64,000 nucleotides of DNA from Streptomyces seoulensis (GTDB lineage Bacteria; Actinomycetota; Actinomycetes; Streptomycetales; Streptomycetaceae), in NCBI RefSeq assembly GCF_022846655.1, contig NZ_AP025667.1, forward strand, positions 6,299,001-6,363,000, read 5' to 3'. A program made the position numbers and the translations under genes. Of the stretch, positions 17,423 to 25,001 are shown piece by piece (positions within the stretch are counted from its first letter, which is position 1; each line of letters opens with the position of its first letter). Below the pieces are notes generated by a model, which did not search any database, had not been told where the DNA came from, and saw nothing but the letters and a program-made list of their open reading frames with translations.

Positions 17423-17911
17423 GTGACGACGGCGACGGCAAGGGTGCGGACCGCTGCTGCGGCGGGACTGGTGAGCGCGCTGGCGCTGACCGCGACGGCG
17501 TGCGGCGGCGACGGTTCGCCGGACGACTCCCCCGCCACGAGCACCACGGCTCCGGCCACCTCGGGCCCGGACGGCTCCGGCGGCGCGGGGGCCTCCGACC
17601 GGCTCCAGGGGAGCTGGATCACCACCGGCAGCGGGAAGATCGTCGCGCTGGTGATCACCGGCAAGCAGGCCGGACTCTTCGTGACCGGCGGCACCGTGTG
17701 CAGCGGTACGGCGGGCGAGCAGGCCGGCAAGGGCCTGATCAGGCTGACCTGCCAGGGCGGCGACGACAGCCGGGCCGAGGGCACGGTGGACTCGGTGAGC
17801 GGCAAGGCGCTGAAGGTGACCTGGAAGGGCGGCGCGGGGTCGGAGTCGTACACCAGGGCGGAGGGCGGCAAGCTGCCCTCCGGGCTGCCGACGAGTCTCC
17901 AGCCGTCGTAG
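17423..17911 (+). CDS. Secreted lipoprotein, function unknown
   Basis: A 162-residue exported protein. The signal peptide (TTATARVRTAAAAGLVSALA) ends in a lipobox-like ATAC before GGDG, so it is probably lipid-anchored outside the cell. A Ser/Thr/Gly-rich linker follows, then a compact ~110-residue domain (LQGSWITTGSGKIVALVITGKQAGLF) with two cysteines (VCSGT, LTCQGG) that may form a disulphide. The repeated beta-strand-like pattern suggests a lipocalin-type barrel, but I do not recognise the family. The GTG at 17423 has GGGAG 6 nt upstream. Confidence 0.78.
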   Translation: MTTATARVRTAAAAGLVSALALTATACGGDGSPDDSPATSTTAPATSGPDGSGGAGASDRLQGSWITTGSGKIVALVITGKQAGLFVTGGTVCSGTAGEQAGKGLIRLTCQGGDDSRAEGTVDSVSGKALKVTWKGGAGSESYTRAEGGKLPSGLPTSLQPS

Positions 17912-18084
17912 CTCCGTCACCCCCGCGGTTTCTCCGCCCGCCCTCCGTCCGTCCTCCGCCTGCTCTCCGCCCGTTCTCCGCCCGTTCTCCGCCTGAAGTG
18001 GTGAATCGGCGGGGGTGCGTGCCCGGTCCCCGCGCCGAGGCGCCATGATGCGGGGAGACGTCACGAACTCGATGGGACCAGTAC

Positions 18085-18612
18085 ATGCGCCGCGCCATTC
18101 CGCTCACCCTCACCGCTCTCGTTGCCGCACTCGCCCTGACCGCCTGCGACGACGGCGGCAGTGGCGGCGCGGACGGCGCCAAGAGCAAGACCGGTTCGGG
18201 CTGCGCGACCGGCGCGGTCGCCCTGGAGGTCGGTTCGGCGAGCGTCGCGCCCGCCGCCGGGGACGCGGGCGAGGTGCCCGTCAGCATCACCAACCAGAGC
18301 GCCCCCTGCACCCTGGACCACTTCCCCGGCGTCACCCTGCACCAGGGCGACCGGTCGGTGAAGCTGCCGGTGAGCGAGGGCGCGCAGGCGCAGACGCTGA
18401 AGCTGGCCAAGGGCGCCTCGGCGACCTTCACCGTCTCCTACGTGCGCGGCGCGGACGGGGACGCCAAGGCCCTGAAGGCGAGCACCATGGAGGTCACCCT
18501 GCCGGGCGGCGGGGACGCGAAGAGCTTCCCGTGGAAGTTCGGCCCGGTCGCGGGCAAGGGCGCGGACGGCCTGGACGCGTCGGTGAGCGCCTTCCAGCAG
18601 GTCGGCGACTAG
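18085..18612 (+). CDS. DUF4232-type secreted lipoprotein
   Basis: A 175-residue lipoprotein: signal peptide MRRAIPLTLTALVAALALTAC with a good lipobox (LTAC), a Gly-rich linker, and a ~130-residue domain resembling DUF4232 (LEVGSASVAPAAGDAGEVPVSITNQSAPCTLDHFPGVTL). The paired Cys in GSGCATGA and APCTLD are typical of that domain. Role unknown. ATG at 18085. It follows another lipoprotein gene by ~170 nt. Confidence 0.83.
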   Translation: MRRAIPLTLTALVAALALTACDDGGSGGADGAKSKTGSGCATGAVALEVGSASVAPAAGDAGEVPVSITNQSAPCTLDHFPGVTLHQGDRSVKLPVSEGAQAQTLKLAKGASATFTVSYVRGADGDAKALKASTMEVTLPGGGDAKSFPWKFGPVAGKGADGLDASVSAFQQVGD

Positions 18613-18751
18613 CGCTCCGCCCGGGGGCGGATGACATCGGCGTGCCGTCGTCCGTGGAGCGCCGGGCCGTGTGCGCCGGGTGTGACCGGCCCCTGCGGGA
18701 CTGCGCCGTGGGTGCCGGGTATGGCCGGCCCCGGCGGGACGGCGCCGTGCC

Positions 18752-19861
18752 TCACGGCAGCCTCCGGCGGGACCTGACCTGGGCCTCGTCCGCCGCCCGT
18801 GCTCCCTCCGTCCAGCCGGCCTCGTCGCTCACGCCGCGCAGCCGGGTGGTGGTCGTCTGCGGGAACATGCTGTCCACGCGGTCGGTGACGGCTGTCTCGC
18901 GAGTGACCAGCACCGGCAGCAGGTCCTGGCTGACCTGGCTCTCGGCGGCGGCCGCGAGCCGGTCGCCGACTCGGTGGGCGTAGGCCGCGAGGAACGACTG
19001 CCGGAAGGTCTTGGTCCGCTTGCGGCCCCCGGCCCGCTGCGCCGCCTCGGCCTTGGCCATGGCGTGCGTGGCCTGCACCAGCAGCGAGGTGTGCAGCAGC
19101 TCGACCGCCTCCAGGTCGGCCTCGAAGCCGACGACCGTGGAGAAGCCGAACGGTTCGTTCCACACCGCGCGGCAGTGGTTGGCGCGCGCGACCGCGTCCA
19201 GCAGGACGGCCTTGGCCTGCTCGTACGGCGGCTCGACGCCTATCCGGCAGGCTCCGGGCGCGTCCGGCGCCGGGGCGGAGGCGGCGAGCAGCGCCTCGTC
19301 GACACTGTGCCGGGCCATCAGCTCCTGCGCCTTGGCGGTGAGCGCCTCGGCCTCCTCCGGATACCCGGTGCCCTCGGCCTTGGCGAGCAGGGCGCGGATA
19401 CGGCCGAGGGTGCGGGAGGTGCCGGGTCCGGCGGGGCGGCGGGGCTCCTCCAGCGGCTCCAGCGTGGGCAGCCGCAGCAACAGCCGGTACAGCTCCAGGG
19501 TGGTGGTGGCGTTCGAGAAGCGGTCGGTGGCGCGCGCGTCCGGCTGGTCGGCGAGGGCGTCGAGCTGGGCGGACCAGCGGGGTCCGCGTGGCCGGTCCCG
19601 GCCGGCCTGGGCGCGGATCAGCGCGGCGGCGAGGCCGAGGTGGGCGTCTTCCAGGTCCCTTCGCACCAGCCGGACCACGTCGGCGGGCTGCCAGCCACGC
19701 TGCCAGGCCGACGCGACGAACTCCTCACCGCGCCGGGTCAGTTCGGCGTCGGACGCGGGGTCGGCGGCGAGCAGGGACGCGCCGGTGTCGAGGCCTGAGT
19801 CGGTGTCGTCGTAGAGAGCGGCCGCGAAGGCGCGCTCGACGGTGCTGGCAGTGCTGGTCAC
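18752..19861 (-). CDS. DUF2786 domain protein
   Basis: A 369-residue cytoplasmic protein. The central segment (TLGRIRALLAKAEGTGYPEEAEALTAKAQELMARHSVD) is a clear DUF2786 motif, followed by a domain with HCRAVWNEPFGFSTVVGFEADLEAVELL and FRQSFLAAYAHRVGDRLAAAA, the usual C-terminal companion of DUF2786. The biochemical role is unknown. I chose the GTG at 19861; the earlier GTG at 19909 would start inside a perfect inverted pair of DnaA boxes. It is divergent from the Clp-N gene. Confidence 0.8.
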   Translation of the reverse strand: MTSTASTVERAFAAALYDDTDSGLDTGASLLAADPASDAELTRRGEEFVASAWQRGWQPADVVRLVRRDLEDAHLGLAAALIRAQAGRDRPRGPRWSAQLDALADQPDARATDRFSNATTTLELYRLLLRLPTLEPLEEPRRPAGPGTSRTLGRIRALLAKAEGTGYPEEAEALTAKAQELMARHSVDEALLAASAPAPDAPGACRIGVEPPYEQAKAVLLDAVARANHCRAVWNEPFGFSTVVGFEADLEAVELLHTSLLVQATHAMAKAEAAQRAGGRKRTKTFRQSFLAAYAHRVGDRLAAAAESQVSQDLLPVLVTRETAVTDRVDSMFPQTTTTRLRGVSDEAGWTEGARAADEAQVRSRRRLP

Positions 19862-19901
19862 GTGGTCGATCGTGCCATGCCGTGCCGACAGTCCGCCGAA
19901 G

Positions 19902-19922
19902 TTGTCCACAGGGTGTGGACAA
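19902..19922. promoter_or_regulatory. Inverted pair of consensus DnaA boxes
   Basis: TTGTCCACA (19902-19910) and TGTGGACAA (19914-19922) form a perfect 21-nt palindrome with a GGG centre. TTGTCCACA is the preferred Streptomyces DnaA box. It lies in the divergent region between the DUF2786 and Clp-N genes. Single boxes also occur by chance in coding DNA, but an inverted pair 3 nt apart does not look random. Confidence 0.5.
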
Positions 19923-19958
19923 CGGCTGCTCTGTCCGAGTGGAGGCCCCGAAAAAGAC

Positions 19959-20005
19959 TGTCAACCATCAGTTGACAGCGTCAGGGTGTCAACCTACGGT
20001 TGTCA
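19959..20005 (+). promoter_or_regulatory. Double operator overlapping a leaderless promoter of the Clp-N/HTH gene
   Basis: Two inverted repeats: TGTCAAC-N5-GTTGACA (19959-19977, perfect) and TGTCAACC-TAC-GGTTGTCA (19987-20005, one mismatch), centres 28 bp apart. TTGACA at 19972-19977 and TACGGT at 19995-20000, spaced by 17 nt, form a strong promoter embedded in the two operators. The -10 ends 6 nt before the ATG at 20007, so the transcript is probably leaderless. A repressor on these sites would block the promoter. Confidence 0.75.
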
Positions 20006-20006
20006 C

Positions 20007-20786
20007 ATGGCGAGCAACCCGAACATCACTGCATCCGTACGCCTCGACGACCTCATCGAGGCCATCAAGACCGCCCACGCAGAGCCCCTCGAACAGCTCC
20101 AGGACGCGGTGATCGCCGCGGATCACCTCGGTGACGTGGCCGACCATCTGATCGGGCACTTCGTGGACCAGGCCCGCCGCTCGGGCGCGTCCTGGACCGA
20201 CATCGGCAAGAGCATGGGCGTGACCCGGCAGGCGGCGCAGAAGCGGTTCGTCTCCAAGGAGTCGGCCGACCTCGACCCCAACCAGGGCTTCAGCCGCTAC
20301 ACCCCCCGCGCCCGCAACGTCGTCATGGCGGCGCACAACGCGGCGGTGACCGCGCGCAACGCGGAGGGCCGCCCCGAGCACCTGGTCCTCGGCCTGCTGG
20401 CCGAGCCCGAGGGCCTCGCGGTGAAGGCGATGGCCGCGCAGGGCGTCGAAGCCGACGCCGTACGGCAGGCCGCGACCGCCGCGCTCCCCCCGGCCACCGA
20501 GACCACCCCCGACCTGGTCCCCTACGGCCCCGAGGCCAAGAAGGCCCTGGAACTCACCTTCCGCGAGGCGCTCCGGCTCGGCCACAACTACATCGGCACC
20601 GAGCACATCCTGCTGGCCCTCCTGGAGCAGGAGAACGGCCAGGGCGTCCTCGCCGGCCTCGGCGTCACCAAGGAGGGCACCGAGGAGTACGTGAACCGGG
20701 TGCTGGCGCTGCTCCTCGAACAGAAGAAGGCGGCCACCTCGGCCCAGCAGGCGGCCACCCACCCGGACGACGAGCAGGAGAGCTGA
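20007..20786 (+). CDS. Clp N-domain protein with N-terminal helix-turn-helix
   Basis: A 259-residue protein without the ATPase part of ClpC/ClpA. Residues ~1-90 contain a helix-turn-helix-like run, ASWTDIGKSMGVTRQAAQKRF, characteristic of sequence-specific DNA binders. Residues ~95-245 hold two Clp_N repeats (TPRARNVVMAAHNAAVTARN...EHLVLGLLAEPEGLA and AKKALELTFREALRLGHNYIGTEHILLALLEQENGQGVLAGLG), the ClpC N-terminal substrate/adaptor domain. The gene lies right behind two palindromes that overlap its promoter, so autorepression is likely. Linking a Clp-type sensor domain to DNA binding suggests protein-stress signalling (inference). Confidence 0.85.
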   Translation: MASNPNITASVRLDDLIEAIKTAHAEPLEQLQDAVIAADHLGDVADHLIGHFVDQARRSGASWTDIGKSMGVTRQAAQKRFVSKESADLDPNQGFSRYTPRARNVVMAAHNAAVTARNAEGRPEHLVLGLLAEPEGLAVKAMAAQGVEADAVRQAATAALPPATETTPDLVPYGPEAKKALELTFREALRLGHNYIGTEHILLALLEQENGQGVLAGLGVTKEGTEEYVNRVLALLLEQKKAATSAQQAATHPDDEQES

Positions 20787-20846
20787 CCGGCGCGGCGAAG
20801 GCGCAGGTCAGGACCGTTGTCAGACCCCCCTGCGAGACTCATACGC

Positions 20847-22523
20847 ATGACCGACCGGTGGGCACTCGCACCGGCCGAGGACGGTGGCGTGGACGTCGCA
20901 CCCCTCGGCCGGGACGGGATGCCCGCCGGTCCGGTCCGGCGCGAGAGCGATCCCGCCCAGGCGGTGCGGAGCCGCCCGGAGACCGGACGCTGGGTGTGGA
21001 GGTCGACCGCCGAGGTCTACCCGCGACTGCTCGCCACGGGGGTGCGAGTGGAGCGGTGCTACGACGTCGAGGACGCCGAGACCCTGCTCCTGGGCCACGA
21101 GGGACGGTACGGCGAACCACGCTCGGCCGCCGCCGCCCTGGCCCGCCTCCGGGGCGGCCCCGTACCGCCCGACCCGCCGCTGCGCGCGGCCGAACCAGGC
21201 GCCCAGTCCTCGCTGTTCGAACCGTCCGGCACCCGGATGCCGCTGACCGACCTCCTCGCGGTCTACGCCGAACAGCAGCGAAGACACGACCGGACCGCCC
21301 ACCCCGACCGGATGCGCCTGCTGACCGGTGCGGAGTCGGCGGGCATGCTGGTGGCCGCCGAGATGAACCGCGCGGGCCTGCCCTGGCGCGCGGACGTGCA
21401 CCGCGCCCTGCTCACCGACCTCCTGGGCGAGCGGTACGCGGGCGGCGGCGAACCGCGCCGCCTGGCCGAACTGGCCGACGAGGTGTCCACGGCCTTCGGC
21501 CACCGGGTGCGCCCCGACCTCCCGGCCGACGTGGTCAGGGCCTTCGCGCGGGCCGGGATCAAGGTCGGCTCCACCCGCCGCTGGGAGATCCAGTCCCTCG
21601 ACCACCCGGCCGTGGCCCCGCTGCTGGAGTACAAGCGGCTGTACCGGATCTGGGTGGCGCACGGCTGGTCCTGGCTGCGGGACTGGGTGCGCGAGGGCCG
21701 GTTCCGTCCCGAGTTCCTCGCGGGCGGCACGGTCACCGGGCGCTGGGTCACCAATGGCGGGGGCGCGCTGCAGATACCCAAGGTGATCCGGCGCGCGGTG
21801 GTGGCCGACCCCGGCTGGCGGCTGGTGGTGGCCGACGCCGACCAGATGGAGCCCAGGGTGCTGGCGGCCATCTCCCGCGACCCCGGTCTGATGGAGGTGG
21901 CGGGGCGGGAGAGCGACCTCTACCAGGCCGTCTCCGACCGCGCCTTCTCCGGCGACCGCGACCAGGCCAAGCTGGCCGTGCTCGGCGCGATCTACGGCCA
22001 GACCTCGGGCGACGGTCTGAAGAACCTGGCCGCGCTGCGCCGCCGCTACCCGAAGGCCGTGGCCTACGTCGACGAGGCGGCCCGCGCGGGCGAGGAGGGC
22101 CGTCTGGTGCGTACCTGGCTCGGCCGCACCTGCCCGCCGGTGGCCGGTGCGGGCGCGGACGCGGCGGAGGAGGCGGGCATCCCGCTCGGCGAGGAGGACG
22201 GGCGGGGCGCGGGCGGCGGGGGAACGGCCACCGACCGGGGCCGGGGCCGCTTCGCCCGTAACTTCGTCGTGCAGGGCAGCGCGGCCGACTGGACCCTGCT
22301 GCTCCTGGCGGCCCTGCGCCGCGCGTGCGCGGACCTCGCCGCCGAGCTGGTGTTCTTCCAGCACGACGAGGTCATCGTCCACTGCCCCGCCGAGGAGGCG
22401 GAGCGGGTCGCCCTGGCGATCAAGGAGGCGTCCGCCCTCGCGGCCCGCCTCACCTTCGGCGACACCCCGGTCCGCTTCCCCTTCAGCACGGCCGTCGTGG
22501 AGTGCTACGCGGACGCCAAGTGA
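20847..22523 (+). CDS. Family A DNA polymerase-like protein without exonuclease motifs
   Basis: A 558-residue protein commonly labelled 'bifunctional 3'-5' exonuclease/DNA polymerase'. The polymerase domain is intact: motif A VVADADQMEPRVLAAISRD, motif B DQAKLAVLGAIYGQTSGDG, motif C FFQHDEVIVHC. TGRWVTNGGGALQIPKVIR matches the template/primer contact region. The N-terminal ~180 residues occupy the place of the 3'-5' exonuclease, but I see no DxE/DxD acidic motif set, and there is no 5' nuclease. A Gly/Asp/Glu-rich insert (ADAAEEAGIPLGEEDGRGAG) sits between motifs B and C. Possible DNA repair polymerase. ATG at 20847. Confidence 0.85.
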   Translation: MTDRWALAPAEDGGVDVAPLGRDGMPAGPVRRESDPAQAVRSRPETGRWVWRSTAEVYPRLLATGVRVERCYDVEDAETLLLGHEGRYGEPRSAAAALARLRGGPVPPDPPLRAAEPGAQSSLFEPSGTRMPLTDLLAVYAEQQRRHDRTAHPDRMRLLTGAESAGMLVAAEMNRAGLPWRADVHRALLTDLLGERYAGGGEPRRLAELADEVSTAFGHRVRPDLPADVVRAFARAGIKVGSTRRWEIQSLDHPAVAPLLEYKRLYRIWVAHGWSWLRDWVREGRFRPEFLAGGTVTGRWVTNGGGALQIPKVIRRAVVADPGWRLVVADADQMEPRVLAAISRDPGLMEVAGRESDLYQAVSDRAFSGDRDQAKLAVLGAIYGQTSGDGLKNLAALRRRYPKAVAYVDEAARAGEEGRLVRTWLGRTCPPVAGAGADAAEEAGIPLGEEDGRGAGGGGTATDRGRGRFARNFVVQGSAADWTLLLLAALRRACADLAAELVFFQHDEVIVHCPAEEAERVALAIKEASALAARLTFGDTPVRFPFSTAVVECYADAK

Positions 22524-22570
22524 GCGCGCACCACCTGTGCGACCATGGCTGACAGAGCTTCGATCGGCTC

Positions 22571-22612
22571 CTGGACGAGGTGCGCCGTACCCAGCACACG
22601 ACAAGACGGCGC
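22571..22612 (+). promoter_or_regulatory. Guanidine-III (ykkC-III) riboswitch
   Basis: The segment CTGGACGAGGTGCGCCGTAC, then CCAG, CACAC, GACAAGACGGCGC closely matches the guanidine-III consensus (Thermobifida fusca aptamer) as I remember it. P1 is CTGG (22571-22574)/CCAG (22591-22594). The pseudoknot pairs GCGCCGT (22582-22588) with ACGGCGC (22606-22612). The GGGAG ribosome-binding site begins 2 nt after the pseudoknot and 6-11 nt before the ATG at 22626, so ligand binding probably gates translation of the exporter. Confidence 0.93.
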
Positions 22613-22625
22613 GTGGGAGTTCTCC

Positions 22626-22940
22626 ATGGGATGGATCGCGCTCGTACTGTCCGGAATGCTGGAAGCGGTGTGGGCCACGGCCCTCGGCAAGTCGGAAGGC
22701 TTCAGCCGCCCGCTCCCGTCCGTGATCTTCGTACTCGGCCTGCTGCTCAGCATGTCGGGCCTGGCCTTCGCCCTCCGCACGGTCCCGGTCAGCACCGGCT
22801 ACGCGGTCTGGGTCGGCATCGGAGCGGCCCTCACGGCGGCCTACGCGATGCTCTTCGACGGGGAGCCGGCCAGTACCGTCAAGATCCTGCTGCTGCTCGG
22901 GCTGATCGCATGCGTGGCGGGCCTGAAGCTGACGCACTGA
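22626..22940 (+). CDS. gdx: SMR-family guanidinium exporter (Gdx/SugE type)
   Basis: Four-helix small multidrug resistance protein of 104 residues that works as an antiparallel dimer exchanging guanidinium for protons. The proton/substrate-binding Glu is in LSGMLEAVWATALGKSEGF (residue 13); SEGFSRPLPS and AVWVGIGAALTA are typical of the SugE/Gdx branch rather than EmrE. The guanidine-III riboswitch directly upstream makes guanidinium the physiological substrate. ATG at 22626 with GGGAG upstream. Confidence 0.95.
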   Translation: MGWIALVLSGMLEAVWATALGKSEGFSRPLPSVIFVLGLLLSMSGLAFALRTVPVSTGYAVWVGIGAALTAAYAMLFDGEPASTVKILLLLGLIACVAGLKLTH

Positions 22941-23057
22941 GCCGGTTCTCCGGACGGCCGGGTGTGCCCCCGATGCTGCCCTTCGGGTTCTTCCGCGGCG
23001 CCCACCGGCGCGCACATACTGCGCGGGAACGTGTCATCCCCCTGCCGAAGGAGCAGC

Positions 23058-24758
23058 GTGCGCAAGCACGAGGAGCCCGACACCGCACCGGCCCGGCCTC
23101 GCCGGACGACCGCCCGCCCTGCCGTCCCGGTACAGGTCCCGCCCGCGGGGTCGGCTCCGAAATCCCTGCGCGCGCTGCAGCGCAGCGTGGGGAACGCGGC
23201 GGTGACCCGCATGCTCACGCCCCGCGACGAGGTGGCCGACAGCCCCTCCGTGCAGCGGCGCTCCGGCGTCCACGACGTGCTGCGCTCCACCGGCCGGCCG
23301 CTGGAACCCGGGGTCCGCGCCGAGATGGAGAGCCGCTTCGGCGGCGCCGACTTCGGTGACGTCCGCGTCCACAAGGACACCGCGGCACAGCGCTCCGCGG
23401 CGGAGATCGGCGCCCGCGCGTACACCTCCGGGCGGCACATCGTCATCGGCGAGAACGGCTCGGACAAGCACACGCTGGCGCACGAACTCACGCATGTCGT
23501 CCCGCAGCGCTCCGGCCCCGTCGCCGGGACGGACACCGGCGGGGGCCTGCGCCTCAGCGACCCCTCCGACCGGTTCGAGCGGGAGGCCGAGGCCAACGCC
23601 CACCGCGTCATGGCAGGCGGCGCCCACTCCGCGCACCACGGACACACGGCGGACGCGGGCACGGCACCCGGGGACGGGCGGGCGCCCGTCCAGCGCTACG
23701 TCGAGATCGCACCCGGTGAGGAGAACTACCCCTCCAAGCACCGCCGTTCGTCCATCGGCTCCAACAAGAGCGCCGAGAGCGACGACCACTTCTTCCCCAG
23801 CCAGCAGGAGGCGGGCGGCAGTTACTTCTCCGACGCGCAGACGCGCACGGCCAACATCACCTTCAACGGCAGCGCTCCCCTGCGCCTCTCGGACAGCTTC
23901 GACCTGGCGATCGAGCAGGGGCCCGGCGAGTCGAAGGTCTTCTTCGCCACCGAAGCCCACATCCGCGCCGCCAACGAGGCGCTCGCCGGCCGCGTACGGC
24001 TGCGTCAGGGCTCCCGCTACCTGCGCGTGCGGGGCGAGTCCGGGGAACTGCGGCTCTACCAGGTCAAGCCCGTGGTGGAGACGAAGCGGACCGGCGCGGC
24101 CGGAGCGCTGGGCATGACGAAGAAGGCGACCGGCCTGTCGGTCCTCACCCCGCAGCGCTGCAACGAGATGGCGGAATTCGTCACCGGCAAGAAGGGCCTC
24201 TCGTCGCAGGGGATCGGCTCCTGGGAGAACTTCCTGGCCAGGGTCCTCGACCTCGTCGACGGCGGCGGCAGCACGCATCTGGACGGGGTCAAGGAGGCGT
24301 TCGAGAAGGGCGTCGCCGGGGACAAGGACGCGTATCTGGCCTACTCCCAGACGATGAGCCGTACCTTCCAGGATCTGAAGACGGCCAACTCCCCCGAACT
24401 CGACGCGGCCCTGCGCGAGCTGGGCCTCAACGAGTTCCTGCCGCCCCCGCCGCCCGGCTCCGCCCTGGTGACGGTGGGCTACGGCGACGCCGGTCAGGAG
24501 GCGTCGCGCGACCGGGACAACACCTTCGAATACCACTTCGGCGCCACCGTGGCGACGAGCGGCAACGACTACGTCACCATGGAGAACTACGCCCGCCGCG
24601 ATCCCGGCGTCGGCAACGCCACCGCCTCCAGCGGCGACCCGCTCTTCTACTTCAAGATGTACGGCACCCGGCCCGAATCCGGCGACACCTGGCACGGCAC
24701 CCAGGTGGCCACCGGGGGCTTCATCGGAGCGATCCTCTCCATCACCCTGGAGGGCTGA
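23058..24758 (+). CDS. eCIS-core (DUF4157) protein with putative cysteine-hydrolase C-terminal domain
   Basis: A 566-residue protein. Residues ~38-53 have the motif LQRSVGNAAVTRML that often precedes eCIS-core domains. Residues 73-152 are the DUF4157 zinc-protease-like core, with HELTH at 142-146 (LAHELTHVVPQ) and FGDVRVHKDTAAQRSAAEIGA before it. This core is associated with cargo of extracellular contractile injection systems. The ~330-residue C-terminal part is different: C368 (LTPQRCNEMAEF), H493 (FEYHFGATVA) and N510 (VTMENYARR) are spaced like a papain-type Cys-His-Asn triad. No signal peptide. GTG at 23058 with AAGGAG upstream. No injection-system structural gene is in the window. Confidence 0.8.
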   Translation: MRKHEEPDTAPARPRRTTARPAVPVQVPPAGSAPKSLRALQRSVGNAAVTRMLTPRDEVADSPSVQRRSGVHDVLRSTGRPLEPGVRAEMESRFGGADFGDVRVHKDTAAQRSAAEIGARAYTSGRHIVIGENGSDKHTLAHELTHVVPQRSGPVAGTDTGGGLRLSDPSDRFEREAEANAHRVMAGGAHSAHHGHTADAGTAPGDGRAPVQRYVEIAPGEENYPSKHRRSSIGSNKSAESDDHFFPSQQEAGGSYFSDAQTRTANITFNGSAPLRLSDSFDLAIEQGPGESKVFFATEAHIRAANEALAGRVRLRQGSRYLRVRGESGELRLYQVKPVVETKRTGAAGALGMTKKATGLSVLTPQRCNEMAEFVTGKKGLSSQGIGSWENFLARVLDLVDGGGSTHLDGVKEAFEKGVAGDKDAYLAYSQTMSRTFQDLKTANSPELDAALRELGLNEFLPPPPPGSALVTVGYGDAGQEASRDRDNTFEYHFGATVATSGNDYVTMENYARRDPGVGNATASSGDPLFYFKMYGTRPESGDTWHGTQVATGGFIGAILSITLEG

Positions 24759-24787
24759 CCGACCCGGCACCCGCCCCGGACAACAGA

Positions 24788-24814
24788 AAACCCCAGGCCA
24801 TCGACCTGGGGTTT
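24788..24814. terminator. Bidirectional hairpin between eCIS-core gene and tRNA-Thr
   Basis: Perfect 10-bp stem AAACCCCAGG (24788-24797) and CCTGGGGTTT (24805-24814) with a 7-nt loop, flanked by A and T runs. It can end both the plus-strand gene (stop 24758) and the minus-strand tRNA (3' end ~24823). Confidence 0.85.
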
Positions 24815-24822
24815 CTCACCGG

Positions 24823-24896
24823 AGCCGCTTTCGGGATTCGAACCCGAGACCTACGCATTACGAGTGCGTTGCTCTGGCCATCTGAGCTAAAGCGGC
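24823..24896 (-). tRNA. tRNA-Thr (anticodon CGU)
   Basis: Full cloverleaf on the minus strand: acceptor GCCGCTT/AAGCGGC, D arm GCTC/GAGC, anticodon arm with loop CTCGTAA (anticodon CGT, reads ACG), T arm TCGGGTTCGAATCCCGA. CCA is not encoded. The gene marks a junction where the gene order I remember from S. coelicolor jumps by about a hundred genes. Confidence 0.97.
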
Positions 24897-24961
24897 GTGT
24901 TGGACGCACCGGGGTGCGATCGGCAACGTCGGTAAGTCTACACAGGTTCGAGGTGTGGTTC

Positions 24962-24990
24962 GTACCGGCCCCGGTCACCGGGGCCGGTAC
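24962..24990 (-). terminator. Hairpin terminator after the secreted hydrolase gene
   Basis: Perfect 13-bp inverted repeat GTACCGGCCCCGG (24962-24974) and CCGGGGCCGGTAC (24978-24990), 3-nt loop, 11 nt beyond the stop of the minus-strand hydrolase gene. Confidence 0.8.
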
Positions 24991-25001
24991 CGCGGGGGTG
25001 G

